DNA of 64,000 nucleotides from assembly GCF_014860165.1 (NCBI RefSeq), contig NZ_JACZKG010000032.1, forward strand, positions 1-64,000. Reading direction: 5' to 3'. Positions 8,760-19,390 of the stretch are shown one piece after another. The DNA comes from Devosia sp. GTDB taxonomy: Bacteria; Pseudomonadota; Alphaproteobacteria; Rhizobiales; Devosiaceae. The translations under genes and the position numbers were made by a program. The notes under the pieces were generated by a model. The model saw nothing but the letters and a program-made list of their open reading frames with translations. It was not told the DNA's origin and searched no databases. The stretch's first letter is position 1. The number at the start of each line of letters is the position of its first letter.

Positions 8760-9946
8760 TCGACCCTCGGCACTTCTACGCTTGCACTCGCCATCGCCAC
8801 GATACCTTCCTCCCGCCCGGTAAACCCGAGTTGCTCGCTTGTCGTTGCCTTGATCGCGATCCGTGTGGTCGCGATCCCGAGTGTTTCAGCGATAATCCCC
8901 TGCATCGCCGCAACATGCGGTCCGATCCTCGGCGCTTCGCAGACGATTGTCACGTCCAGATTGACGATACGCCCGCCGGCTCTGGCGACGAGCACCCCGG
9001 CATGCTTGAGGAAGACCGTCGACGCCGCGCCGCGCCACTGCATGTCGGAGGGCGGAAAGTGGACACCGATATCGCCTTCGCCGATGGCCCCGAGGATGGC
9101 GTCGGTCAGTGCGTGCAGCGCCACGTCGGCGTCGGAATGCCCCTTGAGCTTCGCCTTATGGGGAATACGGACGCCGCCCAGCCAGACCGCGTCGCCCGGT
9201 TCGAACGGATGGACGTCAAAGCCGGTGCCGACGCGGGTCTCCATGGTCTGATCTCCGGATAGGATGCGCTCTGCCCGGGTAAAATCCCCGGGGTGGGTGA
9301 TCTTGATATTGTCGCGGTCGCCCGTGACGATGGCAACGCGGAGACCGGCCCATTCGGCGATTTCGGCATCATCGGTGAACTGGCGGCGAATGGTCGAGGC
9401 ACGCATATGGGCGGAGAAGATCTGCCCGAAGCGGAAACCTTGCGGCGTCTGCGCCGCAAACAGCCGGCTGCGGTCCTCGGTGGCCGTGACCTGGCGTCCG
9501 TCGGTCGAGCGCTTGATAGTATCGGTGACGCCAATGGCGGGCAGGGCGCCTTCATATTGATCGAGAGCGGCGATTACGTCACCGATGACCTGCAGCGTCG
9601 CGAAGGGGCGCGCCGCATCCTGAATGAGCACCAGATCGGGCTTGTGCGGCGCCAGGGCCTTCAGGCCCTCCAGAACCGAGGCCTGTCGCGACGCTCCGCC
9701 GACGACGGGCGGCAACAGTCGTTCATCGTCCAGTCGTAGCGCCGCATAGCGCTCCGCATGATCAGCGTGAATGACGGTCACCAGACGGGTGAGATTGGGC
9801 ACTCCGAGAAATGCGCTGATGGTGCGGGCCAGGACCGGCTTGCCGGCGACAAGTCGGTATTGCTTGGGGTCGGTTGAACCATCGGCGCTGACCCGCTCGC
9901 CCTTGCCGGCGGCGACGACGAGGACGGCAATCGACTTTTGACGCAT
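8756..9946 (-). CDS. ispDF: Bifunctional IspD/IspF of the MEP isoprenoid pathway
   Basis: A fused enzyme covering two non-consecutive steps of the methylerythritol-phosphate pathway. The N-terminal 225 residues are the cytidylyltransferase IspD, with the nucleotide-binding AAGKGERV motif near the start and a DAARPF segment. The C-terminal 160 residues are MECDP synthase IspF, with the metal-binding GFDVHPF and the HSDADV blocks. The fusion is common in alphaproteobacteria. The frame is open 23 codons further upstream, but the ATG at 9946 (MRQKSIAV) gives the normal IspD N-terminus. Confidence 0.95.
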   Translation of the reverse strand: MRQKSIAVLVVAAGKGERVSADGSTDPKQYRLVAGKPVLARTISAFLGVPNLTRLVTVIHADHAERYAALRLDDERLLPPVVGGASRQASVLEGLKALAPHKPDLVLIQDAARPFATLQVIGDVIAALDQYEGALPAIGVTDTIKRSTDGRQVTATEDRSRLFAAQTPQGFRFGQIFSAHMRASTIRRQFTDDAEIAEWAGLRVAIVTGDRDNIKITHPGDFTRAERILSGDQTMETRVGTGFDVHPFEPGDAVWLGGVRIPHKAKLKGHSDADVALHALTDAILGAIGEGDIGVHFPPSDMQWRGAASTVFLKHAGVLVARAGGRIVNLDVTIVCEAPRIGPHVAAMQGIIAETLGIATTRIAIKATTSEQLGFTGREEGIVAMASASVEVPRVD

Positions 9947-10123
9947 GGAACCCGGCACTCTGAACTTGAAACCGTAATCTCGTCGTGGTCTAGCGCCCGC
10001 CACGACATGCGGCAAGTGCAGGGCAGCAGCACGGTCGACTGGGCCATATGGGGTGTTGCACTACCCGCCATTTTGACTATTGTGCAGGCACTATTGTGGA
10101 CTTGATCATTTCTGGGGCAGTTT

Positions 10124-11125
10124 GTGTCTGAAGATGCCTGCAAGTTGAGCATCGGGGGCCATCTGGTGCGCAACACCGCGTTCCTGGCGCCGATGGCGGG
10201 AATCACCGACCGGCCGTTCCGAAAGCTCGCCGAGCGTTTCGGTGCCGGCATGGTGGTATCCGAGATGATCGCCAGCAATGCCCTGGCCGTCGGCAACCAC
10301 GAGATGGCTCGCAAGCTCGGCAAGCCGGGCAGCCTGCCGCATATGGTGCAGCTCGCGGGCTGCGAGACCGAGTGGATGACGCGCGGCGCCAGGATTGTGC
10401 ACGATGCGGGCGCCGATATCATCGACATCAATTTCGGCTGCCCTGCCAAGCGCGTGACCAATGGCTATGCCGGCTCGGCGCTGATGCGCGTGCCAGATCA
10501 TGCGATGACGCTGATCGATGCCGTGGTGAAGGCAACACCGCTGCCGGTGACGGTCAAGATGCGACTGGGCTGGGATGACGACAGCCTCAACGCCGCGGAC
10601 ATGGCGCGGCGCGCCGTCGAGGCGGGGGTGCAGATGATCACGGTGCATGGTCGCACGCGGCAGCAATTCTACAAGGGCACTGCACGCTGGGAGCTGGTAC
10701 GGGCCGTTGTCGAAGCGGTTGACGTACCGGTCGTGGTCAATGGCGACATTGTCGATCTGAAGACCGCGCGCGAGGCGTTGCGGCAGTCGGGCGCCGCCGC
10801 CGTGATGCTGGGCCGCGGTGCGCAGGGGCAGCCCTGGGCGGTGGCACAGATCGGGGCAGGGCTGGCCGGACGGGCCGGGCCGGCGACACCTGATGGCGCG
10901 GACCTGGTGGCGCTGGTGACCGAGCACTACGAGGACATGCTGATCGAATATGGCACCGCCGTCGGCCTGCGCGCCGCGCGCAAGCATCTGGACTGGTACA
11001 CCGAGGCGGCCGGCATCGTGCTCGCCAAGCCCGATCGCAACGCCTTCCTCAACAATGAAGACCCGGCCGAGGTCATCCGACAGATCGGCACCATCTTTTC
11101 CAGCGAACAAAGGGCCGCAGCATGA
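10124..11125 (+). CDS. dusB: tRNA dihydrouridine synthase DusB
   Basis: A flavin-dependent enzyme that reduces specific uridines of tRNA to dihydrouridine. The FMN-barrel start LAPMAGITDRPF, the catalytic Cys106 in NFGCPAKR and the later HGRTRQQFYKG block are intact. Translation starts with a GTG at 10124. The gene overlaps ntrB by four bases (ATGA). The dusB-ntrB-ntrC order is conserved from enterobacteria (dusB-fis) to alphaproteobacteria (as nifR3), which is why this gene was long called nifR3. The 177 bases upstream, between divergent ispDF and dusB, should hold both promoters. Confidence 0.95.
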   Translation: MSEDACKLSIGGHLVRNTAFLAPMAGITDRPFRKLAERFGAGMVVSEMIASNALAVGNHEMARKLGKPGSLPHMVQLAGCETEWMTRGARIVHDAGADIIDINFGCPAKRVTNGYAGSALMRVPDHAMTLIDAVVKATPLPVTVKMRLGWDDDSLNAADMARRAVEAGVQMITVHGRTRQQFYKGTARWELVRAVVEAVDVPVVVNGDIVDLKTAREALRQSGAAAVMLGRGAQGQPWAVAQIGAGLAGRAGPATPDGADLVALVTEHYEDMLIEYGTAVGLRAARKHLDWYTEAAGIVLAKPDRNAFLNNEDPAEVIRQIGTIFSSEQRAAA

Positions 11126-12257
11126 GCGCCATAGAGGCCCCGGCGCCCGCCGTCAGCCCCGTTCCGTCAACCGCGGTGCTGCAGGCCCTGCCACAGCCGA
11201 TCATCGTTTGCGGCGAGGATCGCCAGATCACCTTCGTCAACTATGCCGCCGAAGCCTTTTTCGGGGCGTCGCTGAGCGTGCTGACCCGCCAACGGCTGGA
11301 CGACCTCATCGCTTTCGGCTCGCCGATCATCAGCTTGGTCGAGACCGTGGCCGCACGGCGCGCTCCCATGACCGAATACCGGGTGCGCATCGGCTCCTCC
11401 CGCTTTGGCGACGAGCGCATCGCCGACGTGTTCGCCAGCCCGCTTTCGGACAATGACGGCCGCGTGGCCCTGCTGATCCAGGAACGCACCATGGCCGACA
11501 AGATCGACCGCCAGATGGTGTCGCGCGGCGCCGCGCGTTCGGTTACCGGCCTGGCCTCGATGCTGGCTCACGAGATCAAGAACCCGCTCTCGGGCATCCG
11601 TGGCGCCGCGCAACTGCTGGAGCAGACGGTCAATAGCGACGAAATCCCCCTAGCGCGGCTGATCCGCGAGGAGACCGACCGCATCGTCGGCCTGATCGAC
11701 CGGGTGGAAGTGTTCGGCGACGAGCGCCCGATGGAGCGCGAGCCGATCAACATCCACGTCGTGCTGGACCGGGTGAAGCTCCTGGCTCGCAATGGCGTGG
11801 GGCGCGGGATCACCTTCTCAGAGGAGTATGATCCGTCGCTGCCGCCGGTCTATGGCAACCGGGACCAGTTGATCCAGGTGTTCCTGAACCTAGTGAAGAA
11901 CGCCTCGGAAGCCCTTGAACGGACACAGAAACCCGAGATCAAATTCTCCACGGCATTCCGGCCCGGCATCCGCATCAGCGTCACCGGCGTCTCCGAGCGC
12001 ATTTCCCTGCCGCTCGAGATTGTCATCGAGGATAACGGCCCCGGCGTCCCCCCCGATATCCTGCCCTTCCTGTTCGACCCCTTCGTCACCACCAAGCAGA
12101 ATGGCTCGGGCCTCGGCCTGGCGCTGGTGGCCAAGATCGTCGGCGACCATGGCGGCGTGATCGACTGCGACAGCCGGCCGGGACGCACCAAATTCAGAAT
12201 ACTGCTTCCCGTTGCGAGCGGGGCATTCCAGGCACCACTTGATGAGGAAGCGGCCAA

Positions 12258-12261
<4 letters not shown>
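11122..12261 (+). CDS. ntrB: Nitrogen regulation sensor histidine kinase NtrB
   Basis: A soluble sensor kinase that phosphorylates or dephosphorylates NtrC according to nitrogen status signalled through PII. A PAS-type domain occupies about residues 15-125. The phosphoacceptor His150 lies in [11 protein letters not shown]. The catalytic ATPase domain carries the N box [16 protein letters not shown] and a [10 protein letters not shown] box. There are no membrane helices, as expected. It overlaps both dusB and ntrC by four bases, so all three are translationally coupled. Length is 379 residues. Confidence 0.95.
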
Positions 12262-13703
<1,442 letters not shown>

Positions 13704-13714
13704 GCGCGTCGGCT

Positions 13715-14854
13715 TTACTTTCGCCGCCGGGTGGCCAGGTGCAGAGCCAGCGCCGCTGGCGCTGCGAAGGCGATGATGGTCCATGACAGGCGCTTTGGAC
13801 GCGGCTCGTCCTGGGGCAGGGGGCGCTCCAGCTTCTTTCGCGCCCGAGGCCAGGCGCTGCCCACGCTGTCGGCCACTTGAGCGCCTCTCTGGCCAAGTGG
13901 TTCTTCCGGCCCGGTTGTGGAGTCCCGCGCCGTCTGGTGTTCGATCTCCGAATTCACCTCGGCGCCGATGATGACCAGTGTCATGGTGATCCACAGCCAC
14001 GTCATCAGGCCGATCGTGGCGCCAAGGGAGCCATAGGTGGCATTGTTGTCGGTGAAATTGGCCACGTACCAGGAAAACACCGCCGAAACGGCGCCGAACA
14101 GCGCCACGGTGAGGATCACGCCTGGGGTGATCCAGCGCCACTTGGCGGCCTGCCGGCTTGGCCCCCAGCGATAGAGCGCTGCAAGCACCGCCAGCACCAC
14201 CAGCATCAATATGCCGTATGACGCCACCCGCACCGCCCATTCGAGGCCTTCGCCGCCTGGAAGCCGCATGATGACCGCCGGCAGGAGCAACAGCACGCCA
14301 ACCACCAGGCACGCGGCAACGGCGCCGCCAAGGGTAAAGAGCAACGCCATCGCGTTCAGATGGAGGAAGGACCGCTTCTCCTCTTCGCCATAGGCGATGT
14401 TCAGGGCCTCAAACATGGCCTTCACCCCGGCACTGGCGCTCCACAGCGCAAGGACAAGTGAGAAGACCAGAGCCAGGCCAAGCGTGTTGTTGCTCTGTCG
14501 GGTGAGGCGAACGAGCTGATCGCGGATGGTCTCCAATACGCCGGGCGGAACGATCCCTCTCAGCATTTCGACCTGATCGATGACACCGCTGGGATTGTTG
14601 AACAACCCGTAGATCGAGACAACGGCAGTCAGCGCTGGCACAAGGGCCAACAGCACGTAAAAGGCGACCCCGGCCGCGGTGAGCATGATGCGGTCTTCGG
14701 CGATGCTGCGATAGAGCCGCCACAATATGTCGAGACGACCTGGCCCGGGAATATCGGTCGGATCGGTCGCCCGGCGGCCACGGCCAACCTGCCTGGCATT
14801 CTGCCTGTCGGCCTCTGTGGGAAGCGTATGATCCGCACCACTTCGCTCAGTCAC
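13715..14854 (-). CDS. YihY/BrkB-family inner membrane protein
   Basis: A 379-residue integral membrane protein with about six hydrophobic helices (residues 65-320) and the family blocks VAFYVLLALVPAL and GAEVNSEIEHQT. The N-terminal 40 and C-terminal 60 residues are hydrophilic. The family was once annotated as ribonuclease BN in error; its true role is unsettled, with transport or envelope functions proposed. The start is a GTG at 14854 with only a weak ribosome site. The gene sits between ntrBC and ntrYX on the opposite strand, interrupting an otherwise collinear nitrogen-regulation block. Confidence 0.85.
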   Translation of the reverse strand: MTERSGADHTLPTEADRQNARQVGRGRRATDPTDIPGPGRLDILWRLYRSIAEDRIMLTAAGVAFYVLLALVPALTAVVSIYGLFNNPSGVIDQVEMLRGIVPPGVLETIRDQLVRLTRQSNNTLGLALVFSLVLALWSASAGVKAMFEALNIAYGEEEKRSFLHLNAMALLFTLGGAVAACLVVGVLLLLPAVIMRLPGGEGLEWAVRVASYGILMLVVLAVLAALYRWGPSRQAAKWRWITPGVILTVALFGAVSAVFSWYVANFTDNNATYGSLGATIGLMTWLWITMTLVIIGAEVNSEIEHQTARDSTTGPEEPLGQRGAQVADSVGSAWPRARKKLERPLPQDEPRPKRLSWTIIAFAAPAALALHLATRRRK

Positions 14855-15204
14855 TTATGCACGCCCAATTGAGGCCCGCGACTTGTCGTAGGTGCAGACG
14901 GCAGAGAGTCGATTGAACTCATGGGACGAGCTCCTGGCTTGCCAGTAGCAATGTCCTCAGACTTCGGCTGTTCCCGACCCCTGTCAGTTATTTGTCCAGG
15001 AGCGGCAGGCGGCCAGACCGCTATCCAGTGTCACGGGCAACCAGTTTGCTGAACATCCCGGCCCTGCGAGCGTAGCTCTCCGGGCCTCGATTGCGGAAAA
15101 CGCTCCACTGGAGCGTTTTCCTGCCGCAATCGAGTGTCACATTTTGGCAACAATTGTCTTGAAGGGTCGGACAAATTGGGTCAGGTTCTGCCCCTGCGGC
15201 GGAA
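14855..15204. other. 350-bp intergenic region between divergent yihY-like gene and ntrY
   Basis: No convincing gene was found here. The stretch must hold the promoters of the two divergent neighbours, but no clear -35/-10 pair or sigma-54 site could be assigned. Its main content is the long palindromic repeat at 15086-15134, annotated separately. Confidence 0.6.
15086..15134. repeat. Long nested palindromic repeat
   Basis: The inner core GGAAAACGCTCCA and TGGAGCGTTTTCC (15095-15121) is a perfect 13-bp inverted repeat around a single C. It is flanked by outer arms CTCGATTGCGG (15086-15096) and CCGCAATCGAG (15124-15134), with only a short bulge. The whole can fold into one hairpin of over 20 paired bases. 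The nesting and compactness point to a dispersed intergenic palindrome family rather than a terminator, because it stands upstream of both neighbouring genes. A regulatory site for ntrY is a second possibility. Confidence 0.65.
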
Positions 15205-17562
15205 ATGGAGTGCCCTTGGGCATTGATGAATGACTTAGCAGCGACAGGCGAGGCGGCCCAACGGGATATCGCGAGCGATGTGACTCAGCCGGTCAAGTCG
15301 CCGTTTTCTGTTGCCCGCAACAACCGGTCGCTTCGCATCCTGGGCTTCATCGTGGTGTCCGCCTCGGTGCTGATGTCGTCGATTTCGTTCCTGATTCTCT
15401 CGGGCACGACCAATATCGAACCCTCGACCACTGTCTGGACCGTGATCTGGATCGTCACCGGGGTGCTCGTGCTGCTGGTGATCGCCCTGGTGGTGACCGA
15501 GGCCATGCTGCTGATCCAGGCCCGCATGCGGGGGCAGGCCGGCGCCGGCATGCAGATCCGCATGGTGACGATGTTCGCGCTGGTGGCCGCGATTCCGGCG
15601 GCGATCGTCGCCGTGGTCGCGACCATCGCGCTCAACCAGGGGCTGGATCAGTGGTTCTCCGAGCGCACGCGCGCCATGGTGGAGAGCTCGCGGCTGGTTG
15701 CACGCTCCTACATGCTCGAACATGCCCAGGTGTTGCGCGACGATGTCATCTGGGTGGCCGAGGAACTCGAGCAGGCCCACGGCACCTATAACGAGGACAA
15801 GGAACGGTTCCAGCGTATCCTCACGGCCTTGGCCGTGACCCGCTCGCTGCCCTTCACCTCGCTGGTCAACGCCCAGGGCGATACGTTGATGCGCGCCCAG
15901 ATCGCGGTGCAGGGAGCCTATCCCCGCCTGCCTGATGGCATAACCGCCGGACTGGTGGAGGGCATACCGGCGGCGATCGCGCCGGGACGGATCAACCTTG
16001 TCGGCTCCGTCATCAAGCTGCGGGGATATGAGGATACCTACCTGTTCGTGGCCCGGCCCGTCGAGGCCGAGGTGCTCGAATATATGCAGCTCACCGACGA
16101 GAACATCACCGAATACCGCCAGTATGCGTCCAACCGTCTGGTGTTCCAGATCACCTTCACCATCATGTATGTCGGCCTCGCCGTGGTGCTGCTGCTGGCG
16201 GCCCTGTGGATCGGCATCGCGCTTGCCAATCGCTTCGTCGACCCGATCCGAAACCTGATGATCGCCTCCAACCGCGTCAGCAAGGGCGACCTCGACGTAC
16301 AGGTGCCAGTACAGGAGGGCAGGGGCGACCTGCGGGACCTCAGCAACGGCTTCAACCGCATGACCGAGCAGCTCAAGAGCCAGCGCGAGGCGCTGCTGAC
16401 GGCCAGCGAGATGAACGAGAAGCGGCGCCAGTTCACCGAGGCGGTGGTGGAAGGCGTGTCGGCCGGCATTATCGGCCTTGATCCGTTCGGGGCGGTCACG
16501 CTGGTCAATGCCCGCGCCTGCGAAATGCTGGACCGCGACGAAATCGACCTGATGGGCGAGCCCATCGAGAAGGTCATGCCGCAGCTTGCCCCTACGCTGG
16601 AACGCGCGCGTTCCGCCCGGCGCGGCCAGGTGCGCGACCAGATCCAGCTTGGTAATGAAACCGATCGGCGTACCTACCAGGTGCAGTTGACCCGCGAGGG
16701 TTCGATAACCGAATCAAAGGGTTACGTTCTGACCTTCGACGACATTACCGATCTGGAATCGGCGCAGCGGACGAGCGCCTGGGCCGACGTGGCGCGCCGC
16801 ATCGCCCATGAGATCAAGAACCCGCTGACGCCGATTCAGCTTTCCGCGGAGCGGCTGCGTCGTCGCTACGGCGCGCGGCTGGAGGACGACCGCGACGTCT
16901 TCGACAAATGCATCAACACCATCGTGCGCCAGGTGGGCGATATCGGCCGCATGGTCGACGAATTTTCGGCCTTTGCCCGCATGCCCGAGGCCGCCCCCGA
17001 AATCGCCGACCTCAACGATACGGTCCGCCAGGCAGTGTTCCTCGAGAGCGTTCGCCTGCCGGAAATAACCATCCACACCACGTTGCCCGAGGACCCGATC
17101 TACGCGTGGTTCGACAGCCGGCTCATTTCGCAGACGCTCACTAATCTGATCAAGAACGCGGTGGAAGCGTTTGAATCAGTGGAAAAATCTGATAGCTGGA
17201 CGCCGACGATCACCGTGGAGGCCCAGTTGGAGGCCAGCCATGCGCGGGTTGCCGTCTCCGACAATGGCAAGGGCTGGCCCAAGGATAACAGGCAAAGGCT
17301 GCTGGAACCCTATATGACGACCCGGGAAAAGGGCACCGGCCTGGGCCTGGCCATCGTCGCCAAGATCATCGAACAGCACGGCGGCATCGTCGAGCTCATC
17401 GACGCAGAGCCCGATCCGGCCGGCCGGATCGGCGCCTGCGTAACATTCACGCTACCCCTGCAATCGCCCACCAAATCTTCAGTGGCGGCAGGTCCGGACG
17501 ACCCGAACGACCAATCCGCCCAACAGGAGGAACCGCTGGCTTCAGCGGTGGTTCACAAGTAA
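15205..17562 (+). CDS. ntrY: Membrane sensor histidine kinase NtrY
   Basis: The sensor of the NtrYX system, which in alphaproteobacteria links nitrogen use, redox state and envelope functions. The N-terminus holds three or four membrane helices within the first 150 residues and another near residues 310-335. It is followed by a HAMP domain (about 340-395), a PAS domain (about 400-510) and the kinase core with phosphoacceptor His535 in [11 protein letters not shown]. The ATPase boxes NLIKNAVEA, DNGKGWP and GTGLGLAIV are intact. The start could be the ATG at 15205 or that at 15226. The stop overlaps the ntrX start as TAATG. Confidence 0.93.
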   Translation: MECPWALMNDLAATGEAAQRDIASDVTQPVKSPFSVARNNRSLRILGFIVVSASVLMSSISFLILSGTTNIEPSTTVWTVIWIVTGVLVLLVIALVVTEAMLLIQARMRGQAGAGMQIRMVTMFALVAAIPAAIVAVVATIALNQGLDQWFSERTRAMVESSRLVARSYMLEHAQVLRDDVIWVAEELEQAHGTYNEDKERFQRILTALAVTRSLPFTSLVNAQGDTLMRAQIAVQGAYPRLPDGITAGLVEGIPAAIAPGRINLVGSVIKLRGYEDTYLFVARPVEAEVLEYMQLTDENITEYRQYASNRLVFQITFTIMYVGLAVVLLLAALWIGIALANRFVDPIRNLMIASNRVSKGDLDVQVPVQEGRGDLRDLSNGFNRMTEQLKSQREALLTASEMNEKRRQFTEAVVEGVSAGIIGLDPFGAVTLVNARACEMLDRDEIDLMGEPIEKVMPQLAPTLERARSARRGQVRDQIQLGNETDRRTYQVQLTREGSITESKGYVLTFDDITDLESAQRTSAWADVARRIAHEIKNPLTPIQLSAERLRRRYGARLEDDRDVFDKCINTIVRQVGDIGRMVDEFSAFARMPEAAPEIADLNDTVRQAVFLESVRLPEITIHTTLPEDPIYAWFDSRLISQTLTNLIKNAVEAFESVEKSDSWTPTITVEAQLEASHARVAVSDNGKGWPKDNRQRLLEPYMTTREKGTGLGLAIVAKIIEQHGGIVELIDAEPDPAGRIGACVTFTLPLQSPTKSSVAAGPDDPNDQSAQQEEPLASAVVHK

Positions 17563-18944
17563 TGGCACTCGATATTCTTATTATTGACGACGAAGACGAC
17601 ATTCGTGACCTGATCGCGGGCATCCTCGAGGACGAGGGCTTCGAGACCCGACAGGCCCACGACGCCGATAGCGGCCTCAACGAGATTGCCCGCCGCCGGC
17701 CAAGCCTGGTCTTCCTCGACATCTGGATGCAGGGCTCCCGCCTTGACGGGCTGCAGCTGCTCGATGTGTTCCAGAGCCAGCACCCCGATATGCCGGTGGT
17801 GATGATCTCCGGCCATGGCAATGTGGAAACGGCGGTGTCCGCCATCCGTCGCGGCGCCTACGACTATATCGAGAAGCCCTTCAAGATCGACCGGCTGCTG
17901 CACATCACCCAGCGAGCCATGGAGGCAACGCGCCTCCGCAACGAGGTGGCCGAACTCAAGGAGCGCTCGGCGACCAAGAGCGCCGATATGGTCGGCACGT
18001 CGCCGGCTTTGCAGCAGGTGCGGGCCATCATCGAGAAATCGGCCCCGACCAATTCCCGCATCTTCATTTCCGGCCCTTCCGGGACCGGAAAGGGCCTGGT
18101 GGCGCGCCTGATCCATCAGCGCAGCCCGCGCGCCGAGTCGCCATTCGTCGAAATCAACGCTTCGCTCTATGCCCCCGAGGAGGTGTCCGTCGTACTTTTC
18201 GGGCGCGAAGCGCGCGAAAAGAACAGCATGCTCAAGGTCGAGGTCGGGGCCCTGGAAAAGGCTCATGGCGGCACGCTCTATCTGTCCGAAGTGACGACGC
18301 TGCCTGCCCAGACGCAGGCGGCGCTGCTGCGGACGCTGGTGGAAAACCGCTTCAACCGCGTCGGCGGGACCCAGGCCGTGCCGATCGACGTGCGCATCAT
18401 CTCATCGAGCTCACAGAATGTGGCGGCGCTGGTCGAGTCGGGCGAACTGCGCTCGGATCTGTTCCATCGCCTATCCATCGTGCCGCTGCCGCTGACGCCC
18501 CTCAAGGAGCGCCGCGAGGACGTGCCGCCGCTGGTCAATGTCTTTATCGAGCAGGTCTGCCGCATGCACAATCTGCAGCGCGTGACCGTGGGCGACGACG
18601 CCATTGCCGTGCTGCAGGCGCAGGAATGGCCGGGCAATGCGCGGCAATTGCGCAACTCCATAGAACGCCTGCTGATCCTGATGAAGGACCAGCAACCCGC
18701 CGATGGCGTCATTACGGCCGCCATGCTGCCGTCCGACATTGGTGAAGTGCTGCCGACGGTTGGCGATACCGATGCGTCCGCTCACCTGATGAGCCTGCCG
18801 CTGCGCGATGCCCGCGAAGTTTTCGAGCGGCAGTATCTGCTGGCGCAGATCGAACGGTTTGGCGGGAACATCTCCAAGACGGCGGAGTTTGTTGGTATGG
18901 AGCGCAGCGCCCTGCACCGGAAGATCAAGTCACTGGGACTCTGA
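17562..18944 (+). CDS. ntrX: Response regulator NtrX with degenerate AAA+ domain
   Basis: The partner of NtrY. The receiver domain keeps Asp53 (LVFLDIWMQG). The AAA+ domain keeps Walker A GPSGTGKG (171-178) but lacks a GAFTGA loop: where NtrC has [13 protein letters not shown], this protein reads VLFGREAREKNSM. Its Walker B is TLYLSEV, with Ser242 replacing the usual Asp. A C-terminal Fis-type helix-turn-helix remains (KTAEFVGMERSALHRKI). Loss of GAFTGA is known for alphaproteobacterial NtrX and implies sigma-54-independent regulation. The Walker B change suggests weak or no ATP hydrolysis. Confidence 0.94.
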   Translation: MALDILIIDDEDDIRDLIAGILEDEGFETRQAHDADSGLNEIARRRPSLVFLDIWMQGSRLDGLQLLDVFQSQHPDMPVVMISGHGNVETAVSAIRRGAYDYIEKPFKIDRLLHITQRAMEATRLRNEVAELKERSATKSADMVGTSPALQQVRAIIEKSAPTNSRIFISGPSGTGKGLVARLIHQRSPRAESPFVEINASLYAPEEVSVVLFGREAREKNSMLKVEVGALEKAHGGTLYLSEVTTLPAQTQAALLRTLVENRFNRVGGTQAVPIDVRIISSSSQNVAALVESGELRSDLFHRLSIVPLPLTPLKERREDVPPLVNVFIEQVCRMHNLQRVTVGDDAIAVLQAQEWPGNARQLRNSIERLLILMKDQQPADGVITAAMLPSDIGEVLPTVGDTDASAHLMSLPLRDAREVFERQYLLAQIERFGGNISKTAEFVGMERSALHRKIKSLGL

Positions 18945-19127
18945 AAATCTTCTGAAAATTCGGGGGCGCCATGCAATTGGCGCGGTAGGCACGAAAAACG
19001 ATATGTGCCATAGTCGTTAGTGCGTGATGAATTCATGCCAGCAGGGACTGGGCGGCAGTCCCGAGGCTGGAATGGCAGGTGGTTGCAACGACGACAGCGA
19101 CAAGCAATGCCGCGAAAAGAGGCCTGA

Positions 19128-19379
19128 ATGGCGAACGAAAAACAACAAAATCTCCAGGATTCCTTCCTCAATCATGTTCGCAAGCAGAAGGTGCCGGTCA
19201 CGATTTTTCTGGTGAACGGCGTGAAACTTCAGGGTGTGATTACCTGGTTCGACAATTTCTGCCTGCTGCTGCGCCGCGATGCGCAGTCGCAGCTTGTGTA
19301 TAAGCACGCGATCTCGACCATCATGCCGGGCGCGCCGATTCAGCTGTTCGATCCCGAGCAGAACCACGATAGCGACTGA
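19128..19379 (+). CDS. hfq: RNA chaperone Hfq
   Basis: An 83-residue Sm-like protein that forms hexamers and pairs small RNAs with mRNAs. The Sm1 core ([15 protein letters not shown] segment) and Sm2 motif VYKHAISTI are intact; the C-terminus is short, as usual for alphaproteobacteria. GAGGCC lies 6-8 bases upstream of the ATG. The 183-base gap after ntrX probably contains its own promoter. It is followed by hflX after 11 bases, the standard hfq-hflX pair. Confidence 0.97.
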   Translation: MANEKQQNLQDSFLNHVRKQKVPVTIFLVNGVKLQGVITWFDNFCLLLRRDAQSQLVYKHAISTIMPGAPIQLFDPEQNHDSD

Positions 19380-19390
19380 CAGGCGGTACT

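Noticed and set aside
17562-18944. NtrX considered as a decaying pseudogene
   Set aside because: The frame is intact, coupled to ntrY, and loss of GAFTGA is normal in alphaproteobacterial NtrX.
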